From contig NZ_CP136520.1 of assembly GCF_032813545.1 (NCBI RefSeq), positions 1,296,001 through 1,360,000 on the forward strand: DNA of 64,000 bases, given 5' to 3'. The notes beneath the pieces are model-generated. The model was not told the DNA's origin. It did not search any database and saw only the letters and a program-made list of their open reading frames with translations. Positions 1-8,521 of this stretch are shown here, piece after piece. The stretch comes from Nodosilinea sp. E11 (GTDB lineage Bacteria > Cyanobacteriota > Cyanobacteriia > Phormidesmidales > Phormidesmidaceae). A program made the position numbers and the translations under genes. Position 1 is the first letter of the stretch; every line of letters begins with the position of its first letter.

Positions 1-1479
1 ATTGAGCTGGGTCAGCTCCGAGGACACCAGTAGGGTACGGGTTTTCCCGTTGGTCAGGCGCGAGTCAATTTCAATGTTTTGAATCATGCCGCGATCGCGA
101 ATTTGACGTCGCAGCTGGGCGAACTGCCGCCGGTCGTGCACCATACCCAGATCTGCCGGTCGTCGACCAATAATTTCGGCGCTAGCCCGCCCCAGCCAAC
201 GGGCATAGCTAGCGTTAACCAACAGGTGCCGTCCTTCGGGAAAGGTGGTCACCGCCATGGGGTCGGGGCTGTGGTGAAACAGACTAGCAAAGGCGCTCTG
301 GGTCTGGCGCAGACAAGACTGCATCGTGTGCTGCTCGCAGGCCAGCGATAGGCTCATCGACGCGGTCCGCAGCAGCTTGACCGTGGCCACGGGCCACAAT
401 GGGGCATCGCCCCGGCGACTAAACACCAAAAAGCCAAAATACTGCCCGTGGCAGCGCAGGGGCAATATGAGCACATTTTCGCCGCCCAGCGCGCGCAGCA
501 GCGTCTGCTCTGCCGCCGGAAAGCTGGCGATCGCGCCGGTTAGCATGCCGCCACGGGCCAGCACCTCGTGCCACCGCTGCACCCGACCTAGGGGCAGCAG
601 CTGTAGATCGCCGTGGTCAACGGCAGGTGTTCCCAGCCGATGCCACGCAGCGCGCAGACTGGTTAAGGTGGTGCCGCTACCGTCGAGATGGATTTCAAAC
701 AGAGCCGCCCCCACGGCCTCACTGGCCTGGCCCAGCAGCTTGAGACAGCGGGTTAAAACCCGCAGCCGGTTTTGTCCCGCCTGGCCTAGCAACTGGTAGT
801 GAACATGGGTCAACACCGTCAGCCCGCGATCGGAGAGGGGATCGGAGAACGGTGATCCGGCGGACTCGCTTACTGGCAGGTGGCTCTCTTGCACCCCTAG
901 GGACAGTAGGTCAGCGCCGGATTCGGGCGGTTCAAAGGATGGGCTTGGGGCCGTAGCCTCCCAGGCCAGCCGCTGTCCCCGATCGATGACCGACTGAAGC
1001 AGTCGCTGACGGGGCACCAGACCGCAGAGCTGCCCCTGCTGATCTACGACGAGGAGATAGCGCAGGTTAGCGGCCTGCATCACCCGCAACGCCTCGCCAA
1101 TACTGTCGTTAGGGCGCAAAATAGGCACCTGAGGCACCCGGCATAGGCTGATAGGTGTAGCCGTTGCATCGAGGCCCGTAGCGACAGCATCGAGCACTTC
1201 CTGTTCGGTAAAGAGGCCCAAAATAGTGCCGCCCTCCGCAACGACCACGCAACTTAGCCCCTGCGCTTGCATCACCTGGACAGCCCCATGAATCGAGGCC
1301 TGGGGAGGCAACACCGCTGGGATTGCATCTACCAGGTCACCTAAGGTCTCATCTTCTGAGGCCCCACTATCGGAGCTAGAGGCGTCTGAAGTGCTAGACA
1401 GAATGTTGGACGGAGCTGGGGCAATCGGCGCAGCACCATCGCTGTGCACAGAAAGATTTGAGTTAAACAGAGCGGCCAT
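1..1479 (-). CDS. CBS-CBS-GAF-PAS signalling protein (partial, C-terminus outside window)
   Basis: The reverse strand is open from an ATG at 1477-1479 to the window edge (493 codons) with no stop. Visible order: a Ser/Ala-rich N-terminus, two CBS modules (about residues 46-105 and 110-168, with pieces such as ILGLFTEQEVLDAV and LCGLVPRQRLL), a GAF-like region (about 215-360) and a PAS domain (about 385-493, with SLFHHSPDPMAV and IIGRRPADLGM). Such proteins usually end in a histidine kinase or GGDEF output, which would lie outside the window. An in-frame ATG three codons upstream (1486-1488) is an alternative start. A GAGG at about 10 bases favours the one given. The ligand is unknown. CBS pairs often bind adenylates and GAF/PAS bind small molecules or cofactors. 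Confidence 0.85.
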   Translation of the reverse strand, partial: MAALFNSNLSVHSDGAAPIAPAPSNILSSTSDASSSDSGASEDETLGDLVDAIPAVLPPQASIHGAVQVMQAQGLSCVVVAEGGTILGLFTEQEVLDAVATGLDATATPISLCRVPQVPILRPNDSIGEALRVMQAANLRYLLVVDQQGQLCGLVPRQRLLQSVIDRGQRLAWEATAPSPSFEPPESGADLLSLGVQESHLPVSESAGSPFSDPLSDRGLTVLTHVHYQLLGQAGQNRLRVLTRCLKLLGQASEAVGAALFEIHLDGSGTTLTSLRAAWHRLGTPAVDHGDLQLLPLGRVQRWHEVLARGGMLTGAIASFPAAEQTLLRALGGENVLILPLRCHGQYFGFLVFSRRGDAPLWPVATVKLLRTASMSLSLACEQHTMQSCLRQTQSAFASLFHHSPDPMAVTTFPEGRHLLVNASYARWLGRASAEIIGRRPADLGMVHDRRQFAQLRRQIRDRGMIQNIEIDSRLTNGKTRTLLVSSELTQLN

Positions 1480-1663
1480 AGCCGACATACCTCGGCGGTA
1501 AGGTATAGCGTTGGCCAGATCGGCCACAGGTTGCGAACAGCGCTTGATAGGCTGCTCCCAAGCAGCTGCCTGCGAGGAGCTGTCTTCTAGAAGATCCGAG
1601 TAGTGATCTGGGGGCAACAATGATGGGCTTAGGTTACCCGTTTACTGGAGTTAGCCTACAGAG

Positions 1664-3046
1664 CTAACCCCTCGGGGCAGTAGCTTCTACTAAATCGGCG
1701 GCAACCTCGTGGCGCAGACGAGCCAGGGTGGCCGAGGTATCGGTATCTCTGAGCAGGGTGGCTAGGGTGGCGCTGACCCCCTCTGGCCCCCAGGTACAGC
1801 CCTGCTCTAGGTAAGTTTTGGCGGCTTGGCCCACGGTGTAGGAGCCATAACCTGCGGCACTGGCCTGGGCGGTGATGGCCCCAGCCAAAGCCATGACCCC
1901 CGAGGCACTGTCAACTAGAGTGAATAGGGCGGCAGTAGTTTTGCCTGCCCCTAGCAGGCCACTGCCCACCTCACTGAGCACCAGCGTGCCTGAGCTTTTG
2001 AGAATAGCCCGCCACAGCCGCCCCGCCTCGTGGCCGGTAATGGGAAAGCCGTAGAGCCGCGCCAGGGTGCGAATCATCACCAGGTCGATGACGATGCCAC
2101 CCAGCAGGTCTAGCCCAGCGATGGGGTTGAGGGCCACAGCGGCGGCCTTGTACTTAGCAAACTGCCAAATGGTTTCGTCGGCGCGATCGCCGTGGAGCTG
2201 GGTGACATGACCCACCATCTCACCTTCGATCGAGCGGGCGCTACGCAGGGCGTTGAGGGCGACTAGGGCGGGGCCATCCTGGGTCACAATCGTCAGCAGC
2301 GCCTGGCGCAAGGGCTCAATCTGAGGCGGCTGAGGTTCCCAGTCTTCGCTGGTGCGGCCATCGGGCCACTCAACTCGAACCTTAAGCGGCGCGGGGCTAG
2401 CCGCGACCATGACCAGGTCCTCTACGGCTAGCGGAGCGCTGGGATGGCTTTGATCTAGGTCGTTTCGCAGCGTTTGCAGAGTGCGGTGCACCGCCTGGCG
2501 ATCGACCTCGGGGTACAGGTCAATTTTGTTGAAGACCAGCAGTAAGGGCTTTTGGCTCCGCTGGAGTTCGAGCAAGGCCTCATACTCCAGCGGGGTAATG
2601 TCTCCAGCTACCACAAATACAATCAAATCGGCCTGGTTAGCTACGGTTTGGGCCATATCGGCCCGCAGATCGCCGCCGACCTCATCGAGACCGGGGGTAT
2701 CCACCAGCTCTACTTGCCAGGGCAGATCGCCCTCGACCGGCAGCTGCCAGTAGACCGAGCGGGGCCAGCGGGTGACCCCGTGGAGCGGGCCGGTTTCGAG
2801 CAGGCTCTCGCCGACTAGGGCATTGATCACCGCCGATTTGCCCCGGCTAACGAGGCCAAAGACCGCCACCCGCAAGCAGCGCGACTCTAGCTTGGCAGTC
2901 AGGGTCTGAAGCTGGCCCAGACTGTTCTTGACGGCGGCCTGATGGTGGGCCGCCCCTGGGTCGGGGCTACCCTGGAGGGCAGCAGAGTAGCGTGAAACGG
3001 CCTCGGTCAAGGTTTGGCGGGCGCGCTGAAGCAGGGGTGAGGGCAT
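1664..3046 (-). CDS. Era-like GTPase with C-terminal DUF697-type membrane region
   Basis: 460 residues. The G1 P-loop is GLVSRGKSAV, G3 is DTPGLDEVGG and G4 is NKID, so nucleotide-binding motifs are complete. The C-terminal half is hydrophobic and Gly/Ala-rich (IAGLDLLGGIVIDLVMIRTL onward), as in the DUF697 family of cyanobacterial GTP-binding proteins, and probably contacts a membrane. The gene follows a second GTPase of the same type on the same strand, 86 bases downstream of its stop, so the two are likely a duplicated operon pair. The spacer is a C-rich tandem array that runs to the start codon and leaves no recognisable Shine-Dalgarno. The physiological role is not known to me. Confidence 0.85.
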   Translation of the reverse strand: MPSPLLQRARQTLTEAVSRYSAALQGSPDPGAAHHQAAVKNSLGQLQTLTAKLESRCLRVAVFGLVSRGKSAVINALVGESLLETGPLHGVTRWPRSVYWQLPVEGDLPWQVELVDTPGLDEVGGDLRADMAQTVANQADLIVFVVAGDITPLEYEALLELQRSQKPLLLVFNKIDLYPEVDRQAVHRTLQTLRNDLDQSHPSAPLAVEDLVMVAASPAPLKVRVEWPDGRTSEDWEPQPPQIEPLRQALLTIVTQDGPALVALNALRSARSIEGEMVGHVTQLHGDRADETIWQFAKYKAAAVALNPIAGLDLLGGIVIDLVMIRTLARLYGFPITGHEAGRLWRAILKSSGTLVLSEVGSGLLGAGKTTAALFTLVDSASGVMALAGAITAQASAAGYGSYTVGQAAKTYLEQGCTWGPEGVSATLATLLRDTDTSATLARLRHEVAADLVEATAPRG

Positions 3047-3048
3047 GG

Positions 3049-3122
3049 GGTGAGTGGGAGGGTGGAGGGGTGGAGGGGTGGAGGGGTGATGGGTGGATGG
3101 GTGGATGGGTGGGGGGGTGGAT
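3049..3122. repeat. Short tandem repeat array (GGTGGAGGGG / GGGTGGAT units) at a start codon
   Basis: The spacer between the two GTPase genes consists of reiterated units: three copies of GGTGGAGGGG followed by about four of ATGGGTGG. On the coding (minus) strand the units read CCACCCAT and CCACCCCT and end directly before the ATG of the downstream gene. The same CCACCCATC vocabulary, in the same orientation, precedes pdhB at 27836-27886. Confidence 0.85.
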
Positions 3123-3132
3123 AGGGGTTGCG

Positions 3133-4764
3133 CTAGGAGGGGTCTTGGGCGATCGCCTCAACGGGGACAGGTTCGGCAGTGGTGGCCAAGGGTTCGATGA
3201 CGGGGGCGGTGCTCGCCGGGAGCTGGGCGGGGGTGGGCTTGAGAATATCAATGCCCTGCCTGGCGAGGGTTTGCAGCAGGTTGAGCTGACGGTTTTGCTG
3301 CACGGTACTTTGCAGGCGCTGGGCGATCGCCTCCCAAGACAGGTCGGTCGTTGGGGTGCCAGCCAGGGCGGCTTGCTCAAAATAATCGACCAAACTGAGC
3401 CCGGCCATCCGAGTTAGGTAGGCGGCGCTGAGCCCCTGCACCAGGCCCCCAGCAACGTAGGTGGCAAAGTGGCTTTTGAGCACGGCGGTGAGCACCTGGG
3501 TCGAGAGTTCTACCAGCCCTAGCTTGACGGTGAGGCTGGCCAGGGTGCCCGCTGCGGTTTTGGCTTCGTCTAGGTTGAGATTAAAGCCGTAGAGCTTGCC
3601 CAGATCCATCAGTAGCTGAGCGTTGATGGCAACGGTGGCCAGCAGGTCGAGGGTAGGTACGGGGTTGGCAAAGGCGGCGGCCCCGGCCACCCACTGAAGT
3701 TGCTCAATCAGGGGCAGGGCGCGATCGCGGCGCAGGCGGTTGAGGTCGGTCTGAATCTGCTGACGCAGCACCTCGGTGCGGCGCACCACAGTGGCCGCCA
3801 CCAGGGTAGGGCGCTGGTCGCCTAGGGTCGCGGTGAGGGCCACTGGCAAACTAGCCAGGATGGGCGGCGGTGTTTCCAGGGTTTCGGTAAAGCTACCGTC
3901 GGGCTGGTGGCGACGCACCTTAATTGGGCGGGGGGCAGCGGCGGTGATCACCACGGGCACAGCTGCGGGCAGGGTGGATAGCCGCTGGTGCAGCTGGGCT
4001 AAGATTGTCTGCTGGTCAGCGGCATCGTAGTGATCGCTTTTGTTGAAGATCAGCACGGCGGCCTGGCCCGCTAGCAGGCGATCGCGCAGCAGAGTAAAGG
4101 CACTCTCGGTAATATCGCCATCGGTCAGCAGCAGCAGGCCATCGTAGGCGAGCCAGTCGGGGGTGACGCGGGGAGCTAGGCTGACTTCGTCATAGGTAAG
4201 GTCGGCAAGGTTAGCCAGAGGCCGATCGGCTTCGGCGGTCAGCAGGGCGAGTAGCGTACTTTTACCGGTGCGGGGAGCACCCGCGATCGCCACGTGCAGA
4301 GTCTGGCGATCGAGTTCGATCAGCAGGGCCTGGTGCTGCTGGCGATAGGTTTCGATCGCCCCTACAGAGACCACCCCCTGGCGGGTCAACTCCGCCTCTT
4401 GGGCCAGACTGGCGATCAGGGTAGCGAGAGCAGCCAGTTCTGCCTCGGCTCGGGCGCGATCGCTGACCGGCGGGGCAATGGGTTTGGGGGCAGCCGGGGG
4501 GCGATCGCCCCGCCGCCACCACCACACCCCCGACCCTAGAGCAATAGCACTCAGCAGCGTAGAGCTATCGAGCGGGTTAAAATGGGCGCTACCCACCAGG
4601 GCTAGGGTGGCAGATAGGCCCAAGCCACCGACCAGCAGTGGCCGCTGGAGCAGGGCACCAAGGCGGGGTCGCAGTCGGGTAGACCGAAGAGTTTCAGCGG
4701 AGCCGGGTGAACTGGCCTTAGATTCGGGGACGTTCTGTTGAGAATTGACTGCCTCTAGGGCCAT
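3133..4764 (-). CDS. DUF697-type GTPase paralogue with degenerate G3 motif
   Basis: 543 residues, paralogous to the downstream GTPase. Two hydrophobic segments lie near the N-terminus (about residues 45-64 and 68-83). The G1 motif GAPRTGKSTLL and G4 motif FNKSD are present, but the expected DTPG of G3 is absent: the region reads LTYDEVSLAPRVTPDWLAYD. The C-terminal half resembles the DUF697 part of its neighbour (NPVPTLDLLATVAINAQLLMDL), followed by a Pro/Ala-rich tail. GTP binding is plausible. Hydrolysis or switching may differ from the paralogue (inference). The ATG at 4762-4764 is the only ATG near the start of the reading frame. Confidence 0.82.
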   Translation of the reverse strand: MALEAVNSQQNVPESKASSPGSAETLRSTRLRPRLGALLQRPLLVGGLGLSATLALVGSAHFNPLDSSTLLSAIALGSGVWWWRRGDRPPAAPKPIAPPVSDRARAEAELAALATLIASLAQEAELTRQGVVSVGAIETYRQQHQALLIELDRQTLHVAIAGAPRTGKSTLLALLTAEADRPLANLADLTYDEVSLAPRVTPDWLAYDGLLLLTDGDITESAFTLLRDRLLAGQAAVLIFNKSDHYDAADQQTILAQLHQRLSTLPAAVPVVITAAAPRPIKVRRHQPDGSFTETLETPPPILASLPVALTATLGDQRPTLVAATVVRRTEVLRQQIQTDLNRLRRDRALPLIEQLQWVAGAAAFANPVPTLDLLATVAINAQLLMDLGKLYGFNLNLDEAKTAAGTLASLTVKLGLVELSTQVLTAVLKSHFATYVAGGLVQGLSAAYLTRMAGLSLVDYFEQAALAGTPTTDLSWEAIAQRLQSTVQQNRQLNLLQTLARQGIDILKPTPAQLPASTAPVIEPLATTAEPVPVEAIAQDPS

Positions 4765-5059
4765 GGCCGAACCGCTTCCTATAGCGCAATGACTGAATTT
4801 GACGTGATCACTGGGTGGTTCAGCCGCTAACCCTAGCGATCGAGCATCGCCGGGAACTGGTCGGGAGGCTTGGGCAGGGGTGAACTCTTTCTATTGTGGC
4901 AAAGGGGTAAACATTCCTCCAGTAGGGACTTCCTACCCGCTAGCGGCGTAGATCCCCGCCCAGAGCGCGGTCGGTAATCCTACTGTAAACTGGGGTAGCG
5001 ATCGCGCTGACCGCCTCGTCTTCAGCTCACACCTAGTTTCAGCTTCTGAACCGAACGCT

Positions 5060-6961
5060 ATGCAACCCATTCTGACCCCTGGTACGACCCTTCAGAACCG
5101 CTACCGTGTGCTGCAAGAGCTGGGTCACGGCGGCTTTGGTCGCACCTACCTGGCCGAAGACCTGGGCCGCTTCAACGAACGCTGCGCCGTCAAAGAACTC
5201 GAACCCCAGCAGGGCGACCAGTTCTCCGACAAGGCTCTAGAGCTATTTCAGCGCGAAGCCACCATTCTCTACAACATTGAGCACCCGCAGATTCCCAAGT
5301 TTCAAGCCATCTTTGAAGAGAACCAGCGGCTGTTTTTGGTTCAAGACTATATCGACGGCGTCACCTACCGCGAGCTGCTCAACCAGCGTATGGCCCAGGG
5401 TATGGCCTTTGCAGAAGCCGAGGTGCGGCAGTTTTTGCAGCAAATTTTGCCGGTGCTGGCCCACATCCACAGCAAGGGCATCATTCATCGCGACATTAGC
5501 CCCGACAACGTCATGCAGCGCCGCACCGACAATCTACCGGTGCTGATTGACTTTGGGGTGGTCAAAGAGGTGGTCACTCGCATTCAGCCCCCCGGCACCC
5601 CCAGCCAGGTTACCTCGGTAGGCAAGCTGGGCTATGCGCCTAGCGAGCAAATGCAGTCGGGCCGGGCCTACCCCAGTAGCGACCTCTACGCCCTGGCGGT
5701 CACAGCGATTGTGCTGTTGACGGGCAAAGAGCCCCAGGATGTGTTTGACGACGTCAACTTGAGCTGGAATTTGCCCAATACCCTCAGCCCTGGCATGACT
5801 CAGGTGCTGCAACGAGCCACCAGCTACCGACCGGGCGATCGCTACCAATCGGTGAGCGAAATGGCCCAAGCTTTGGGTGGGTTAGGCACGGTGCAGGGGC
5901 TGCCCACCACCTCAATGCCGCCGCCAACACCTTCCCAGGTGAGAACCGTGGCCGTCGGTCGTCAATACCAGCCCACCCAGGTGACGGCACCAGCTCCGGC
6001 TCCGGCCTATGCGCCCCCGGTGCCGACCGAGCCCGCCTCAGTCTGGGAAAACCCTTGGGCCGTAGCGGTAATTGGCGGCGTACTGGCGTTGTTGGCGGGC
6101 CTCGGCGGATGGACGGTAGTGAGCTTGCTCAACCGCACCCCCGCCCCCACCCCCACTCCAACACCCGAAATCACCCTAGATCCTCAGCCCACCCCTACCC
6201 CCGAACCGACTCCAGAGCCGACCCCTACCCCCGAGACCAGCCCGGTAGAGTACAACCAAAATCTGGCGATTTCTCCTGGTCAAGACCGCACTGTAACTGG
6301 TAGCCTGCGCAGCAACGAAACGATTAACTACCGATTTAACGCCACCGAGGGCCAGGTGCTCTTGGCCCGAATGGCGGGCGAAGGGGTGCTGCTGACGGTG
6401 CTCAACCCCCAGGGTCAGACAGTCGCCCAGGGTGCCCAGCGGGTGCTGAACTGGCAGGGCACTCTCCCGGCCACAGGCGAATACACCCTACAGTTGCGCC
6501 CGGTGCAGGGGCTAGAGCAGAGCGACTATGAGCTAGAGGTCAGCCTGAGCAGCGTGCCCCAGCCTGAGCCGACCGTCGAACCCCAGCCTGAGCCGACCGT
6601 CGAACCGCCGGTCACCCCACCACCTGACCCTGGGCCTGAGCCCAACCCCGATGCCAACGTGGTGCAGCAGCGGGTGCAAATTCCGCCGGGCCAGACTAGC
6701 GTCCAGGTGTCGGGTCAAGTCAATCAGGATAGAATTCGTCGCTACCTGATCAATGCCCAGGAGGGGCAAGTGTTGGCGCTGAATCTGCCCAGCGTCAGCG
6801 GCCCCGTTACCCTAGACGTGCGCTTCCCCAGCGGGGAAATGATTCCCGATGCGTCACGGGTGCTCTCCTGGCAGGGGCAGTTGCCCACTAGCGGTGACTA
6901 CATTGTGGATGTCAAGTCGGCGCGGCCATCGAATTATGTGTTGCAGGTATCGGCCAACTAG
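5060..6961 (+). CDS. Membrane-anchored Ser/Thr protein kinase with two C-terminal PPC-like domains
   Basis: 633 residues. The Hanks-type kinase domain covers about 10-275: glycine loop GHGGFG (22-27), Lys45 in CAVKEL, catalytic loop HRDISPDN (143-150), DFG at 164-166 and an APSEQ activation-segment motif. All catalytic residues are present. A Pro-rich linker leads to one transmembrane helix (about 333-357), a PTPTPEPTPEP-rich stalk and two similar beta-rich modules separated by PEPTVEPQPEP repeats. Both contain a QVL...L(N/S)WQG-LP-(A/S)GDY-type pattern typical of pre-peptidase C-terminal domains. This puts the kinase in the cytosol and the paired modules outside the membrane. Targets are unknown. 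Confidence 0.92.
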   Translation: MQPILTPGTTLQNRYRVLQELGHGGFGRTYLAEDLGRFNERCAVKELEPQQGDQFSDKALELFQREATILYNIEHPQIPKFQAIFEENQRLFLVQDYIDGVTYRELLNQRMAQGMAFAEAEVRQFLQQILPVLAHIHSKGIIHRDISPDNVMQRRTDNLPVLIDFGVVKEVVTRIQPPGTPSQVTSVGKLGYAPSEQMQSGRAYPSSDLYALAVTAIVLLTGKEPQDVFDDVNLSWNLPNTLSPGMTQVLQRATSYRPGDRYQSVSEMAQALGGLGTVQGLPTTSMPPPTPSQVRTVAVGRQYQPTQVTAPAPAPAYAPPVPTEPASVWENPWAVAVIGGVLALLAGLGGWTVVSLLNRTPAPTPTPTPEITLDPQPTPTPEPTPEPTPTPETSPVEYNQNLAISPGQDRTVTGSLRSNETINYRFNATEGQVLLARMAGEGVLLTVLNPQGQTVAQGAQRVLNWQGTLPATGEYTLQLRPVQGLEQSDYELEVSLSSVPQPEPTVEPQPEPTVEPPVTPPPDPGPEPNPDANVVQQRVQIPPGQTSVQVSGQVNQDRIRRYLINAQEGQVLALNLPSVSGPVTLDVRFPSGEMIPDASRVLSWQGQLPTSGDYIVDVKSARPSNYVLQVSAN

Positions 6962-6968
6962 GACTTGA

Positions 6969-7078
6969 CCAAGCTGATGGTGACAGGCTCTAAACGTTGA
7001 GGGGTGTCAGGTGTCAGGTTCATGGCAGACCTGGAACCTGACACCTGACACCCCTCAACCTGTCACCTTTGGCTTGGC
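6969..7078. repeat. Nested palindromic repeat between kinase and bioD
   Basis: Perfect 25-bp arms at 6996-7020 and 7035-7059 (centred on GGGGTGTCAGGTGTCAGG) enclose a 14-base loop. Outside them GGTGACAGG (6979-6987) pairs with CCTGTCACC (7059-7067), and CCAAG (6969-6973) with CTTGG further out, so the pairing extends over about 110 bases. It could act as a transcription barrier after the kinase gene, but there is no clean T-run. It looks more like a dispersed palindromic element. Confidence 0.85.
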
Positions 7079-7159
7079 AGACTACTAGAACATCCGTCAG
7101 AGTTTAATTCGTCAGAATTTAGTCAACCTGATCACCGTTAATCACCCTACAAACGCGCT

Positions 7160-7867
7160 ATGGCTTCCTTAAATGCTCTGCTGGTGGCGGGTACCGACAC
7201 CGAGGTAGGTAAAACTGTAGTAACCAGTGCGCTGCTAGCCTACTGGCAGCGATATCAACCGGCTCAGGCTCCAGCGGTGCTGAAGCCGTTTCAATCGGGG
7301 GTGGGCGATCGCGAGCTGTACCAGCGCCTCTTTTTCCCCGCTGCGACCCTAGACGATATTACTCCCCAATATTTTGAGGCTCCCCTGGCTCCACCGTTGG
7401 CGGCGACCCTCGAAGGCCGCTCGGTCGATCTCACCCTGGCCTGGCGCACCCTAGAAGCCAACACCCAGCAGCATCCCTGGGTGTTGGTCGAAGGCTTGGG
7501 CGGCCTGGGGTCGCCAGTCACCTACGAGTTGACCGTGGCCGACCTGGCGGCGGCCTGGCATCTGCCCGTGGTGTTAGTGGTACCGGTTAAGCTGGGGGCG
7601 ATCGCCCAGGCGATCGCCAATGTGGCCCTGGCCCGTCAGCATCACCTCGACCTGCGCGGCATCATTCTCAACTGTTCTATCCCCTGTACCGACGAGCAGA
7701 TCAGCCAGTGGGCCCCGCAGGATGTAATCACCAACCTGGCTCAAATACCGGTGCTTGGCACCCTGCCTTACCTAGCTACGCCAGAGTCGGTCGAAGCCCT
7801 AGCCGCCGCTGCCGCCGCCCTCGACCTCGAAGCCCTGCATCCGTTGCTAGCGCAGGCCGTGCCCTAG
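7160..7867 (+). CDS. bioD: Dethiobiotin synthetase
   Basis: 235 residues, the usual BioD length. It catalyses ATP-dependent carboxylation of 7,8-diaminononanoate to dethiobiotin, the penultimate biotin step. The N-terminal P-loop GTDTEVGKTVVT (residues 12-23) is the family signature. KPFQSG and VEGLGGLGSPV correspond to substrate- and Mg-binding segments. No other biotin gene is in the window, so it stands alone, as is common in cyanobacteria. Confidence 0.93.
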   Translation: MASLNALLVAGTDTEVGKTVVTSALLAYWQRYQPAQAPAVLKPFQSGVGDRELYQRLFFPAATLDDITPQYFEAPLAPPLAATLEGRSVDLTLAWRTLEANTQQHPWVLVEGLGGLGSPVTYELTVADLAAAWHLPVVLVVPVKLGAIAQAIANVALARQHHLDLRGIILNCSIPCTDEQISQWAPQDVITNLAQIPVLGTLPYLATPESVEALAAAAAALDLEALHPLLAQAVP

Positions 7868-7891
7868 CTAATGCCCAATTAGCTCGCCAAA

Positions 7892-8098
7892 TTAGACGGT
7901 GACGGGGAACAAATCGCTCAGCACCAGCTGCATCAGATCAGCCGTCAAAGCAGGATGGGGCTCAGACACTGCCCCCACTAAATCTTTGGGAAAGCAGTCG
8001 CGGCTACCCCGTTCACAGTTGGGTCTAACGGTAGCGGTGGTGATAACCGGACCGGTCAGGCTAGGGACCGGTAAAACGGGGGGAAATTGAAAGAGCAT
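7892..8098 (-). CDS. Small hypothetical protein
   Basis: 68 codons, MLFQFPPVLPVPSLTGP..., convergent with bioD. A good GAGGA ribosome-binding site lies seven bases before the ATG, which is the main reason for listing it. I do not recognise the family. A 63-codon frame on the opposite strand (7899-8090) has no comparable start signal. Coding status is uncertain. Confidence 0.4.
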   Translation of the reverse strand: MLFQFPPVLPVPSLTGPVITTATVRPNCERGSRDCFPKDLVGAVSEPHPALTADLMQLVLSDLFPVTV

Positions 8099-8310
8099 GA
8101 CTAAATCCTCGAAAGCACCCTGATTTTGGTCGATTTGCCGGCTGGGCCGCGATCGCTAGACAGCTGATTGTAGCCAAGCCCATCGATGGCGTCAGACGCT
8201 GCAAATCTGCTTTAACGATATAAGAAAAAACTTCACCAGCTACCTCATTCCAAGAATCAGTATTCTAAGAATCAGTTACATACAGTCAACACTCTGATTG
8301 GCTGAGGCGG

Positions 8311-8414
8311 TATAGCTGTGGCCAGCCTGGCTAAGACATCTTCCCTAAGAACGTTTGAACGTTCAAACGTTCTTAGGGGTTCTGGATGTCCTAACTCAGG
8401 TGATCATGGCTATA
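8311..8414. mobile_element. MITE with TATAGC ends and 36-bp perfect palindromic core
   Basis: The element begins TATAGCTGTGGCC and ends GGCTATA. The two halves are imperfect inverted repeats: both contain TATAGC, a TTAGGACATC/TAAGACATC block and the core. The centre, 8343-8378, is a perfect 36-bp palindrome built on AAGAACGTTTGAAC. There is no coding capacity. TATA-flanked ends suggest mobilisation by an IS630/Tc1-type transposase that targets TA (inference). The TATAGC and GTTAGGACAT blocks, 13 bases apart, recur at 61880. Confidence 0.7.
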
Positions 8415-8521
8415 GCTCAGTGGCCCTCAGCCAAGATCTCATAGACGTTAAGGACGCGGATTCGATCCCTTGTATAGCGATGGCTATAACGGCTAAATTC
8501 TTTGGGAGGTAACACAATACG
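8415..8521. other. Leader between MITE and exported protein gene
   Basis: A second ATGGCTATA (8480-8488) directly repeats the end of the MITE (8406-8414). A GGGAGGT ribosome-binding site at 8502-8508 precedes the GTG start. Nothing else is clear. Confidence 0.4.

Noticed and set aside
3049-3122. G-quadruplex as the function of the G-rich array
   Set aside because: G-runs are there, but the recurring CCACCCAT unit at start codons is the more specific observation, and folding cannot be judged from sequence alone.
8406-8480. A 73-nt tRNA-like stretch (GCTCAGTGG near the 5' end, GGATTCGATCCC near the 3' end, acceptor 6 of 7 pairs)
   Set aside because: The D-stem and T-stem do not pair (T-stem mostly mismatched), there is no clear anticodon stem, and its 5' part is the right end of the TATAGC MITE. 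Most likely coincidence.
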